From the NCBI GenBank assembly GCA_034231615.1, contig CM067319.1, positions 5,411,501 through 5,475,500 on the forward strand: a stretch of 64,000 bases of DNA, given 5' to 3'. The DNA is from Meghimatium bilineatum. Its lineage: Eukaryota; Mollusca; Gastropoda; Stylommatophora; Philomycidae. The notes beneath the pieces were generated by a model, which saw only the letters and a list, made by a program, of their open reading frames with translations, searched no databases and was not told the DNA's origin. Position 1 is the stretch's first letter. Each line of letters begins with the position of its first letter. Position numbers and translations under genes: made by a program. Below, piece by piece: positions 54,306-64,000 of this stretch.

Positions 54306-54826
54306 AATTAGCATTTGTAGTTCAGAGAAAGAATGCATTAAATTATGGTTTACAACTGTATCTTGATATTTGCGCCTTTTGGTCTAACACAACCGACTTT
54401 AGCATAGATTATGAGTCACTTTGCATTATATAAAATGGGACAGCCAACTCCACCCGAAAACCTCATTAGTTACCTCTTACGACATACATAAGGTAAACAG
54501 TGCTGCTGTTCTTTGCTTCCCTCTGGGGCTCCGGCAACACATGGGTTTCATATGCTGTGTAGCTATAACCTCTTTATTTGTTCTCTCTGCCTACCAAGGT
54601 ATACCAATTCTTCCACTTATCCATATTTGAAAGGCCTTAGTTCTCTCTTCTATATGTTTATACTCCGCCGAATACGGATGTGTCGGGCCATTGGCGCAAA
54701 AGAAAACGGCGACACAACACATTTCCATTCTCTGGACTACATCCTGCTGGAAATCTAGTAGGACCATGGTCCTGCTGCAAGGGAGATCCAGCAGGAGTTT
54801 GAGAATGAACGCCGAAAAAAAAATAT
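54306..54826. mobile_element. Head-to-head dispersed repeat pair (copy B)
   Basis: Counterpart of 31413-31935: a plus-strand then a minus-strand family copy. Confidence 0.78.
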
Positions 54827-55169
54827 GTTTGTTCCTATGCTTTGTTTACTAAATTGCTAACTATTTATTTATATTTTTATCTATTGTTTATTGTCGTGCC
54901 CCTACGTGGTTGGCGGCACTACTGATTCATACCGTTAAGTAGACGTGGGAGCGTTAGTTTACGTTTCAATACCAGATGTGTCACCTACGTTGTGCAATAT
55001 CCATGATCGTTTAATGTCTCGTGGATATTATCTATCCATTTCTTTAATGTTACAGACGAATTCTTCAAATCTCCTATAGAGAGCATAAATAAAACGTGTA
55101 GACAAAAAATGAAATAGAGATGCATAGATATCCACAAGAATGATTACGTTCAATAGTGAAACAAAAAAA

Positions 55170-55243
55170 ACTTACTTGGTTTGGACATATATGCCGACAT
55201 GATTCCTTGTAAGAAAGAAAAAATACTGCAGAAAAGGTGGAAC
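55170..55243 (+). mobile_element. LINE C-terminal fragment, truncated (copy B)
   Basis: Keeps LTWFGHICRHDS, then is cut off after gaaaaggtggaa, where copy A continues into RNRGGQ. Confidence 0.75.
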
Positions 55244-55432
55244 ACAGGACTTTGTCCTGTGTACTGTCATCTGTAGATTATATTCTGTGTTTTGTTTTAT
55301 GTATCATATTTACATCCGTTAGTGATAGTGTGTAGTGTTTTAGTCATCATTCAGTAGGACTTCATTACCTGTGTTACACGTGAGTACTATTTTCCATTAT
55401 GTTCTACTAGCAGTACCACCTTCTATTGATTA
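55243..55432 (+). mobile_element. Penelope-like 3' tail in copy B only
   Basis: ctgtgttttgttttatgtat, ccgttagtgatagtgtgtag and cattcagtaggacttcatta align with the tail at about 29757-29860 of the Penelope-like fragment. It starts with a perfect hairpin (acacaggac ttt gtcctgtgt). It occupies the place of about 570 bp of copy A. Confidence 0.75.
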
Positions 55433-56032
55433 TTATTTGTGAAGTATTAGTTTATAATATAATTTGGAATTAAAAGTAATAGCTGTCGATTAAATGAAAT
55501 ATAGTTGCAAATTATTGTAAATACTGGCCGTGAATATTTGCAAATTATTGAAAATACTGGCTGTGAATATTTGCAAATTATTGAAAATACTGGCTGTGAA
55601 TATTGCTTGTGCGTTGGTTTACACATTCATGCTGACTCACTTTGTAGCATGAAATGACATGTATGATAATAATAAGCATAAACCAATGTTTCTACCAAAA
55701 GACTTTTATCAAGATGACGTAATATATCACACGATAAGTAAGAAACAACACTGTTCATGTGCAGATAATAATGACTAGGAATAGGCATAATTAAAATTGC
55801 TATCCATTATTATGTGAATGTTGACAGTGCTATTTCTGGTTTGTCATGCGTTGTGTTCTTGATAAACTTTACTCTGAAACGTCGATTTTTTGTGTGCTAT
55901 TGTGTATTATCAGGGATTAGTAAAACTTCATTATCCTGTTTCAGCGTTTATACGTTTTGTGGTATGAAATATTTCCGTACACAGCGGGTCAAATACTTAA
56001 CTAATGCAGCATACATTTAAATCAATTTGCAG

Positions 56033-56184
56033 GGTGAAGAGTCACGCAAAGTGACTCAGTTTTTCCTTCCCGGGTGGTGGGACTTCAGTGCTAATTTGAG
56101 TTTCGATGACGTTCTTGAATTCGTTACGGTGGTCAGACAAGAGATTACCCCTGAAGTCTCAGGTCCAGTCATAGTACACTGCAG
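56033..56184 (+). CDS. RPTP exon e13' (copy B)
   Basis: As e13, including the WWD loop, with one missense change: AAG to ACG, Lys to Thr in FV(K/T)VVRQE. Same acceptor and donor. Confidence 0.95.
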
Positions 56185-56194
56185 GTAAAATATT

Positions 56195-56607
56195 CTTCAC
56201 TGTCTAATTTGATTGATTGTAATGTTAACTAATTTGATTGATTGTAATGTTAACTAATTTGATTGATTGTAATGTTAACTAATTTGATTGATTGTAATGT
56301 TAACTAATTTGATTGATTGTAATGTTAACTAATTTGATTGATTGTAATGCTAACTAATTTGATTGATTGTAATGCTAACTAATTTGATTGATTGTAATGT
56401 TAACTAATTTGATTGATTGTAATGTTAACTAATTTGATTTATTGTAATGTTAACTAATTTGATTGATTGTAATGTTAACTAATTTGATTGATTGTAATGT
56501 TAACTAATTTGATTGATTGTAATGTTAACTAATTTGATTGATTGTAATGTTAACTAATTTGATTGATTGTAATGTTAACTAATTTGATTGATTGTAATGT
56601 TAACTAA
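56195..56607. repeat. 25-bp array after e13' donor, expanded (copy B)
   Basis: About 16 copies of taatttgattgattgtaatg-ttaac, against two in copy A. Two adjacent units share gctaac. Confidence 0.97.
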
Positions 56608-57067
56608 AGTTGTTGGTATATTACTAAAGCTTGGCCATAATAAAATGTCAACAAGTAAACACATTTATCAACGTTTCTACCGAGAGTACTCAATCATAAA
56701 TACAAACAAGGAACACATAAGAATAGAGGTGAAATAAATCGAAATTGTCGGGTAAACAAGAGGAAGACTGAGATTATGATGGATACTTCTCCATATTGAA
56801 GACCTTCTGAAGATGACACTCAAAAATACTATATAGATTGAACAGAACTCAGAGTCTTACAGAGTGGAAGTTACGACAGCGTTGTGCAAAGGGTACATGC
56901 GTCACACAGAGAAATAATAATGGGAAACGCTACGATAGGAAACAGCGTACCACAAATGAATCGTAGTTCATAATCAAGGACTCATATGTCAGAATGCTGG
57001 TTTTCAGAAAGCTGAATAAATCATTAATGCACGTAGGCCTATACATAAAAATGTTTTATTATATAGA

Positions 57068-57362
57068 ATTTTAACTTCTTCTTCTTCTGCGTTCATTCTA
57101 AAACTCCTGCAGATTAGCAGTATGTAGTCCGAAGAACGGAATGCGTTGTGTCATGGTTTACAGCATTGCTGCGATATCTGCGCCTTTCGGTCTGACACAT
57201 CCGACTTCAGCATGGCTTTGGGTCACTGACCCTATATGGAATGGGACAGCCAACTCCATCCCATAACCTCCTTAGTCGCCTTTTACGACATGCTTGGAAG
57301 GTAAACAGTGTTGCTATTCTTTGCTCCCATGTCGGGCCCCGACAACACACGGGCGTGGAATT
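57068..57362 (+). mobile_element. Dispersed repeat family (copy B)
   Basis: Counterpart of 34205-34497. Confidence 0.8.
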
Positions 57363-57423
57363 TTAACAATTAGATATGATGATGATGATGTTCCTACTTC
57401 GCAAGCGAAGATGAGCATGACAT

Positions 57424-58719
57424 GAAACAACAATAAAATGTGGTGAAGAAATATTTTAAACAAATAATAAATCCTTAGTTCTTGTTCTAATTTGGTTAGT
57501 AAGTTCGTAGATGCCCGATGAGTCCGATTCGTGCCAGAAAGGATCTATTTCAGGGCGTGCAGGATCGCAGAGTATTCCCAGTAGGAAAGTTTTCGGATTT
57601 TTCCTTCCACTTCCGTCTCCTGTAAATTTCCCGCAGTGTTCTTCCTTTTTCATATTTAGTGATGCCAGCAGTGATCTGGGTGTGCCAAGCTGAGCGATCA
57701 AAGGCTTTAGTCTCCTAGGAGCTAGGATCGATGCTGCAGGCCTGAGAGAGTTTTTCAAGTGTTTTTTAAGTGCTGTTTTCTTCCCTCTCCTTGAACGCAT
57801 ACCATCGCACAGCTCCCCATAGAAAAATCTCTTTGGAAGATGCTTGTCTGGATTACAAACGATGTCGCCAGTTCTAGTAGAGTTGAGACCTAATCAAAAA
57901 CGTCATGGGTACTTTGCATACGGAACTTTTGAAGGATTTCCGTGTCTGGTATTCGATCCTGCAAACGTACTCCCATGAGGTTTCTAAGGCACCGATGGTG
58001 GAAAGAGTTAAGCTGTCGAGCGTTTCTCACATGGACAGTCCAGGATAACGCAGCAGAAAGCAATGTTGGTAGAACCACTGGGTAGCACACATCCAACTTA
58101 ATTGTCAAACTGAGACGACGTCTGATCCAGACGTCGGCATTAAGGCTCCCGAATGCCACACTGGCACGAATAATACGTAGGGCAACATCCTTGCGTCAAT
58201 TGTCGCAGTTTACGATAGGGTGCTGGCGAGATATACGAACGTATAGGCAGTATTGAATTTCTGTCTCTTTACTGTGATTACTGGTTCTGTGTATGGGACA
58301 CCTGGCACTTGTTGATACATTACTAATGTTTTATCCACCAGCTCGATAGCAAAAGCAAATTCCTGCACTTTTATTCTGGAAGGCATCATTTAACATGGAA
58401 GAGAACACCATGCCGAGGAGCGTCGAAGCCAGGAGAAACCCTGTTTGACACCGTTAGTTACTGGAAACGGGTTAGAGTGTGCGCCGTCATCTTGCACACA
58501 GGCTGTCATGCCATCATGGAACTGGCGAACCATGTTGGTGATTTCTGGGGGGGGGGCATCCAAATTTGGTCATGATCTTTCATAGTTCTTCGCGATTTAC
58601 AGTGTCGAATGCCTTAGTCAGGTCGACAAATGTGATATAGAGTCAAATGCTCTGTTCGCGACACTTTTCCTGTAATTGTCTGGCAGTGAATATCATGCAT
58701 ACAAATGTTTTATTATATA
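57424..58719 (-). mobile_element. LINE reverse transcriptase fragment, minus strand (copy B)
   Basis: Counterpart of 34560-35855, with the same boxes (FVDLTKAFD, VKQG) and breaks. A G-run near 58549 is shorter than in copy A. Confidence 0.87.
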
Positions 58720-58732
58720 GACATTGTGGCGG

Positions 58733-58979
58733 GGAATGACCACAGTTAACCCTATCTTGGCAGCAGAGGAATGACCACAGTTAACCCTAACTTGGCTGCA
58801 GAGGAATGACCACAGTTAACCCTATCTTGGCTGCAGAGGAATGACCACAGTTAACCCTATCTTGGCTGCAGAGGAATGACCACAGTTAACCCTAACTTGG
58901 CTGCAGAGGAATGACCACAGTTAACCCTAACTTGGCTGCAGAGGAATGACCACAGTTAACCCTATCTTGGCTGCAGAGG
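58733..58979. repeat. 35-bp tandem repeat (copy B)
   Basis: Seven copies, same variant order as copy A. Confidence 0.95.
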
Positions 58980-59416
58980 CTCGGAGCAGTGCATAGGTTG
59001 AAACATTACTTCCTGGAGGTGTGATAGTTATTCACTGGCTCTGGCCCTGGGAGGGATGAAAATCCACAGACTTCCCAGCAATATAATGCCATTTTAATGG
59101 CATTGGATCAAAAGACATGAGCCCATGGACCGCTGGATCAGAAATCATCCAACCATTATATAGAAGTTTCACAATTAAATATATTATAACTTAGAAGCAG
59201 TAGAGCATTGTATTCAAGCGTTTACCGACTAGGTCTGCTGAATTCATTATCTGGGTAACTATTTCAACGATCTAGCGTGAACTTTAACCTAAAAGCAAAA
59301 GAAGATATGTTTTATAATTATTTGTTTACTGCTTTTATTGCCATGGTCACCAATTATTGCTAGGGAAGTTGAGTTTATGCCTTATTGCACTTCAATGGTT
59401 GATTGAATATTTTCAG

Positions 59417-59561
59417 TGCTGGTGTTGGTCGCACAGGTACAATGATTGCCTTAGACTACTTCATGCAATATGTGGAACAACACAATTTGGATGATGAAAT
59501 AGACATTTTTAACTATGTTCTGAAGATGCGGAAAAACCGGCCCCGTATGGTGCAAGCAGAA
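59417..59561 (+). CDS. RPTP exon e14' (copy B)
   Basis: Coding sequence identical to e14 (SAGVGRTGTM ... RPRMVQAE). Acceptor attttcag, donor cagaa|gtaagc. As in copy A, no following phosphatase exon is seen before the satellite. Confidence 0.96.
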
Positions 59562-59779
59562 GTAAGCCAAACTGTATTTTCTTGTTTTGATTCTAAGGGG
59601 ATGTTCAAACATTACATCATAGATTCCCAAACTTCTGGGGACCACCGCCCACTTTATAAGACATAAATGTTTTATAGCGCTCCCCCCCCCCATTATAACT
59701 GTTTTCCGCGTTCACGTCGTTTGATATTTTCGATGTAAATAATACCTAATGATATATTACTGCTTCTGCCGCTAAAGCT

Positions 59780-61205
59780 TGCATGTATGCTGATGACTTG
59801 GTGGTGTGCAGAACATCTAAAGCTGGCATGTACGCTGATGACTTGGTGGTGCGAGGTATAAAAGAACATCATCATGTACGCTGATGACTTGGTGGTGTGT
59901 AGAAGAACATCTACAGATCGTCAACAGTAAAATACAAAAGGCAGCAGATAACATGGCAGCTTGACAGAGAAATGGATGATTAAGATCAATGCTGAAAAGT
60001 CCTTAACGATGCTTTTCACGCTATCAAGTAAGGGCAAAGCAGGAGAAACAAAACTTGAAAATGTATGTACCCAAATACAAGAGAAACCGGTGTACTTGTC
60101 ACCACACAAACTGAGGGGAGAGTGCAATACTGCAACCTTAAATAGGTATATACAGGTGCAATTAGACCAGTACTAGAATACCGATCAACAGCATAAACTT
60201 CAGCAGTCAATTCCCAGCTCTGGACAAGGTACAAAATCAAGCAATTTGCCATATCACAGGTGACTTGAAGAACTCTCCCATAAATGAAATCGAAAAAATA
60301 CAGCAATCACACTCCGCCCCCTTTTAAATACAAGCCGGACACTAAGACCATGATCCATGCAGAAAGGTACAAGAGCATGGCAGCACATCTAATGGATACA
60401 AGATTCGGTGACGTAGCAAGTGGAAGGCTGAAGAGAAGCAGCTTTATTCACAATAACAAAAACTAAACAGAAAATATACGGAAGAACTAGCATAAATGAC
60501 AAAGGAAATAACACCAACAATTTCCCCAGTTCCGTGGAAGCAATATTCAAATCTCACTATCAGAACCACCATAAACAATAACTACACTGATGAGAGAACT
60601 GCATAATCTCCAGAAGAAAATAATAGTATGCAACATGATTGAAGATATGTACCCCAGAGAAGCATGGATACAAGTATATACCGACGGATCAGCAACCAGA
60701 GCAGTGAAGAATAGAGAGAGATACTGGAGTGTACATAAAATACCTAGAAAAAGAAAATGAATCCAAACGTTCACCAACTGGAATATTCTGCTCCACATAC
60801 TCTGCAGAAGTACAGGCTCTAGACATTCCTGCAGAAATAATTAAATACACAATTAATCAATGTCAACAGGTCCTGTTTCTTACTGATGCTATGACTGTCC
60901 TACAAGCCATTGACAGCGATAAACTGCCAGACCTGAAGGAAGCCATACGAGAAGTGAGCATCCAAAGAAGGGTAGCACGGCAGTGGATACCATCGCACTG
61001 TGGCATACCAGCAAATGAAGAGGCAGACAGACTGGCAAAGGATGGAACAACACAAGAACAAAATGATCAAGAAGTCACCACGAAAAGAGGACTCCATCAA
61101 AGCTATCAGGAAAGTCGACCACCCAAAAGACAGCTATGACTATCTCGACAGAGCTGAACAGGTTATTATCTTCTGCATTAGGACATGCCACAACTGACTA
61201 AACAG
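59780..61205 (+). mobile_element. Non-LTR RT/RNase H fragment (copy B)
   Basis: Counterpart of 36920-38345, including the triple MYADDLVV and the same frameshifts. It differs at single residues, such as the residue after LTDAM (Thr here, Pro in copy A). Confidence 0.87.
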
Positions 61206-61385
61206 CCACTTAAATAAACGAACATTGGTTCCATCACCAATGTGTCTATGTGGGCAGGCATGTGTTGACATGAGATGGGACATGTTGTCTGTCAGATGTT
61301 GACATGAGATGGGACATGTTGTCTGTCAGATGTTGACGAATGCATCTCAAAACAGCTGATATATGGTGAGCTACATAAGAGAAGA

Positions 61386-64000
61386 AAATCACTTGTCAGT
61401 AGAAGTAAGAATCACTTGTCAGTAGAAGTAAGAATCACTTGTCAGTAGAAGTAAGAATCACTTGTCAGTAGAAGTAAGAATCACTTGTCAGTAGAAGTAA
61501 GAATCACTTGTCAGTAGAAGTAAGAATCACTTGTCAGTAGAAGTAAGAATCACTTGTCAGTAGAAGTAAGAATCACTTGTCAGTAGAAGTAAGAATCACT
61601 TGTCAGTAGAAGTAAGAATCACTTGTCAGTAGAAGTAAGAATCACTTGTCAGTAGAAGTAAGAATCACTTGTCAGTAGAAGGAAGAATCACTTGTCAGTA
61701 GAAGTAAGAATCACTTGTCAGTAGAAGTAAGAATCACTTGTCAGTAGAAGTAAGAATCACTTGTCAGTAGAAGTAAGAATCACTTGTCAGTAGAAGTAAG
61801 AATCACTTGTCAGTAGAAGTAAGAATCACTTGTCAGTAGAAGTAAGAATCACTTGTCAGTAGAAGTAAGAATCACTTGTCAGTAGAAGTAAGAATCACTT
61901 GTCAGTAGAAGTAAGAATCACTTGTCAGTAGAAGTAAGAATCACTTGTCAGTAGAAGTAAGAATCACTTGTCAGTAGAAGTAAGAATCACTTGTCAGTAG
62001 AAGTAAGAATCACTTGTCAGTAGAAGTAAGAATCACTTGTCAGTAGAAGTAAGAATCACTTGTCAGTAGAAGTAAGAATCACTTGTCAGTAGAAGTAAGA
62101 ATCACTTGTCAGTAGAAGTAAGAATCACTTGTCAGTAGAAGTAAGAATCACTTGTCAGTAGAAGTAAGAATCACTTGTCAGTAGAAGTAAGAATCACTTG
62201 TCAGTAGAAGTAAGAATCACTTGTCAGTAGAAGTAAGAATCACTTGTCAGTAGAAGTAAGAATCACTTGTCAGTAGAAGTAAGAATCACTTGTCAGTAGA
62301 AGTAAGAATCACTTGTCAGTAGAAGTAAGAATCACTTGTCAGTAGAAGTAAGAATCACTTGTCAGTAGAAGTAAGAATCACTTGTCAGTAGAAGTAAGAA
62401 TCACTTGTCAGTAGAAGTAAGAATCACTTGTCAGTAGAAGTAAGAATCACTTGTCAGTAGAAGTAAGAATCACTTGTCAGTAGAAGTAAGAATCACTTGT
62501 CAGTAGAAGTAAGAATCACTTGTCAGTAGAAGTAAGAATCACTTGTCAGTAGAAGTAAGAATCACTTGTCAGTAGAAGTAAGAATCACTTGTCAGTAGAA
62601 GTAAGAATCACTTGTCAGTAGAAGTAAGAATCACTTGTCAGTAGAAGTAAGAATCACTTGTCAGTAGAAGTAAGAAACACTTGTCAGTAGAAGTAAGAAT
62701 CACTTGTCAGTAGAAGTAAGAATCACTTGTCAGTAGAAGTAAGAATCACTTGTCAGTAGAAGTAAGAATAACTTGTCAGTAGAAGTAAGAATCACTTGTC
62801 AGTAGAAGGAAGAATCACTTGTCAGTAGAAGGAAGAATCACTTGTCAGTATAATCACTTGTCAGTAGAAGGAAGAATCACTTGTCAGTAGAAGTAAGAAT
62901 CACTTGTCAGTAGAAGTAAGAATCACTTGTCAGTAGAATTAAGAATAACTTGTCAGTAGAAGTAAGAATCACTTGTCAGTAGAAGTAAGAATCACTTGTC
63001 AGTAGAAGTAAGAATCACTTGTCAGTAGAAGTAAGAATCACTTGTCAGTAGAAGTAAGAATCACTTGTCAGTAGAAGTAAGAATCACTTGTCAGTAGAAG
63101 TAAGAATCACTTGTCAGTAGAAGTAAGAATCACTTGTCAGTAGAAGTAAGAATCACTTGTCAGTAGAAGTAAGAATCACTTGTCAGTAGAAGTAAGAATC
63201 ACTTGTCAGTAGAAATAAGAATCACTTGTCAGTAGAAGTAAGAATCACTTGTCAGTAGAAGTAAGAATAACTTGTCAGTAGAAGTAAGAATCACTTGTCA
63301 GTAGAGGGAAGAATCACTTGTCAGTAGAAGGAAGAATCACTTGTCAGTAGAAGGAAGAATCACTTGTCAGTATAATCACTTGTCAGTAGAAGGAAGAATC
63401 ACTTGTCAGTAGAAGTAAGAATCACTTGTCAGTAGAAGTAAGAATCACTTGTCAGTAGAAGTAAGAATAACTTGTCAGTAGAAGTAAGAATCACTTGTCA
63501 GTAGAAGTGAGAATCACTTGTCAGTAGAAGTAAGAATCACTTGTCAGTAGAAGTAAGAATCACTTGTCAGTAGAAGTAAGAATCACTTGTCAGTAGAAGT
63601 AAGAATCACTTGTCAGTATAAGTAAGAATCACTTGTCAGTAGAAGTAAGAATCACTTGTCAGTAGAAGTAAGAATCACTTGTCAGTAGAAGTAAGAATCA
63701 CTTGTCAGTAGAAGTAAGAATCACTTGTCAGTAGAAGTAAGAATAACTTGTCAGTAGAAGTAAGAATCACTTGTCAGTAGAAGTAAGAATAACTTGTCAG
63801 TAGAAGTAAGAATCACTTGTCAGTAGAAGTAAGAATCACTTGTCAGTAGAAGTAAGAATCACTTGTCAGTAGAAGTAAGAATCACTTGTCAGTAGAAGTA
63901 AGAATCACTTGTCAGTAGAAGTAAGAATCACTTGTCAGTAGAAGTAAGAATCACTTGTCAGTAGAAGTAAGAATCACTTGTCAGTAGAAGTAAGAATCAC
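61386..64000. repeat. 23-bp satellite, copy B (about 114 units to the window end)
   Basis: Same unit as 38583-47450. The first dozens of units are almost invariant; variants concentrate after about 62670. A truncated unit (cagtataatcac) recurs about 522 bp apart (62851 and 63373) with the same neighbours. Confidence 0.99.

Larger units (their letters stand above)
47551..61385. repeat. Segmental duplication, copy B (unique part)
   Basis: Collinear with 24533-38582. Differences include 53-bp array 1 with about 15 rather than 18 units, array 2 with about 9 rather than 7, a 25-bp array with about 16 rather than 2, a 46-bp array with 4 rather than 5, and replacement of A 32363-32930 by about 190 bp related to the Penelope-like tail. 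Confidence 0.97.

Noticed and set aside
55243..55263. Terminal inverted repeat of a DNA transposon
   Set aside because: The 9-bp palindrome is a local hairpin with no distant partner, and the following sequence matches the Penelope-like tail.
47551..59561. Second (D2) phosphatase domain of the receptor
   Set aside because: D1 and D2 domains are strongly diverged in known receptors. Copy B matches copy A at 733 of 735 coding bases and throughout the introns, so it is a recent copy or allele.

Overview
This is metazoan genomic DNA. It is AT-rich, intron-rich, has GT-AG introns, and is crowded with minisatellites and with 3' pieces of non-LTR retrotransposons, a Penelope-like element, a Tc1/mariner element and tRNA-derived SINEs. 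The style of the retroelement remnants and the receptor phosphatase suggest a lophotrochozoan, perhaps a mollusc. That assignment is an inference with low confidence. I see no bacterial, viral, CRISPR or stable-RNA genes.

The only host gene I can support is a receptor-type protein tyrosine phosphatase (RPTP) on the + strand. I reconstructed it from 14 exons whose phases all agree (1617 nt of complete codons, 539 residues): two fibronectin-III domains (exons e1-e5, 161-16824), a transmembrane helix (e6, 19522-19645), a short basic juxtamembrane segment (e7), and a catalytic domain (e8-e14, 22885-36700) carrying KNRY, DHSRV, TQGP, a WPD-type loop written WWD, and the signature HCSAGVGRTG. The 5' end of the gene lies before the window. 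The last phosphatase-domain exon is not visible.

The six exons e9-e14, with all their introns and nested repeats, occur twice: copy A from 24533 and copy B from 47551, immediately after a 100-N gap. The 735 coding bases differ at two positions (one silent, one Lys to Thr), while introns differ by many substitutions, array-length changes and one exchanged block. Each copy ends in a 23-bp satellite (38583-47450, about 385 units; 61386-64000, about 114 units). This is either a recent tandem segmental duplication or two haplotypes placed in series by the assembler. Copy B starting exactly at the gap makes the second option serious.

The most unusual structure concerns splicing. Many exons directly abut a tandem array with its own unit, and several arrays are built from the splice junction itself. 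A 53-bp unit contains the pyrimidine tract, the AG and the first codons of e11; it is repeated just before e11 and again in a separate array two introns upstream. A 23-bp unit is the e9 exon end plus its GTAAGT donor. An 18-bp unit after e3 repeats GTAAGTA plus TACTAAC. An array after e4 starts 3 nt into the intron. Use of an internal 53-bp acceptor would reach a stop codon in the following unit.

Everything else is transposon debris within introns: LINE 3' ends in both orientations (RT, RNase H or C-terminal domains), one Penelope-like GIY-YIG fragment, one Tc1-type transposase N-terminus, tRNA-like SINE heads, and a dispersed repeat family with at least six members.
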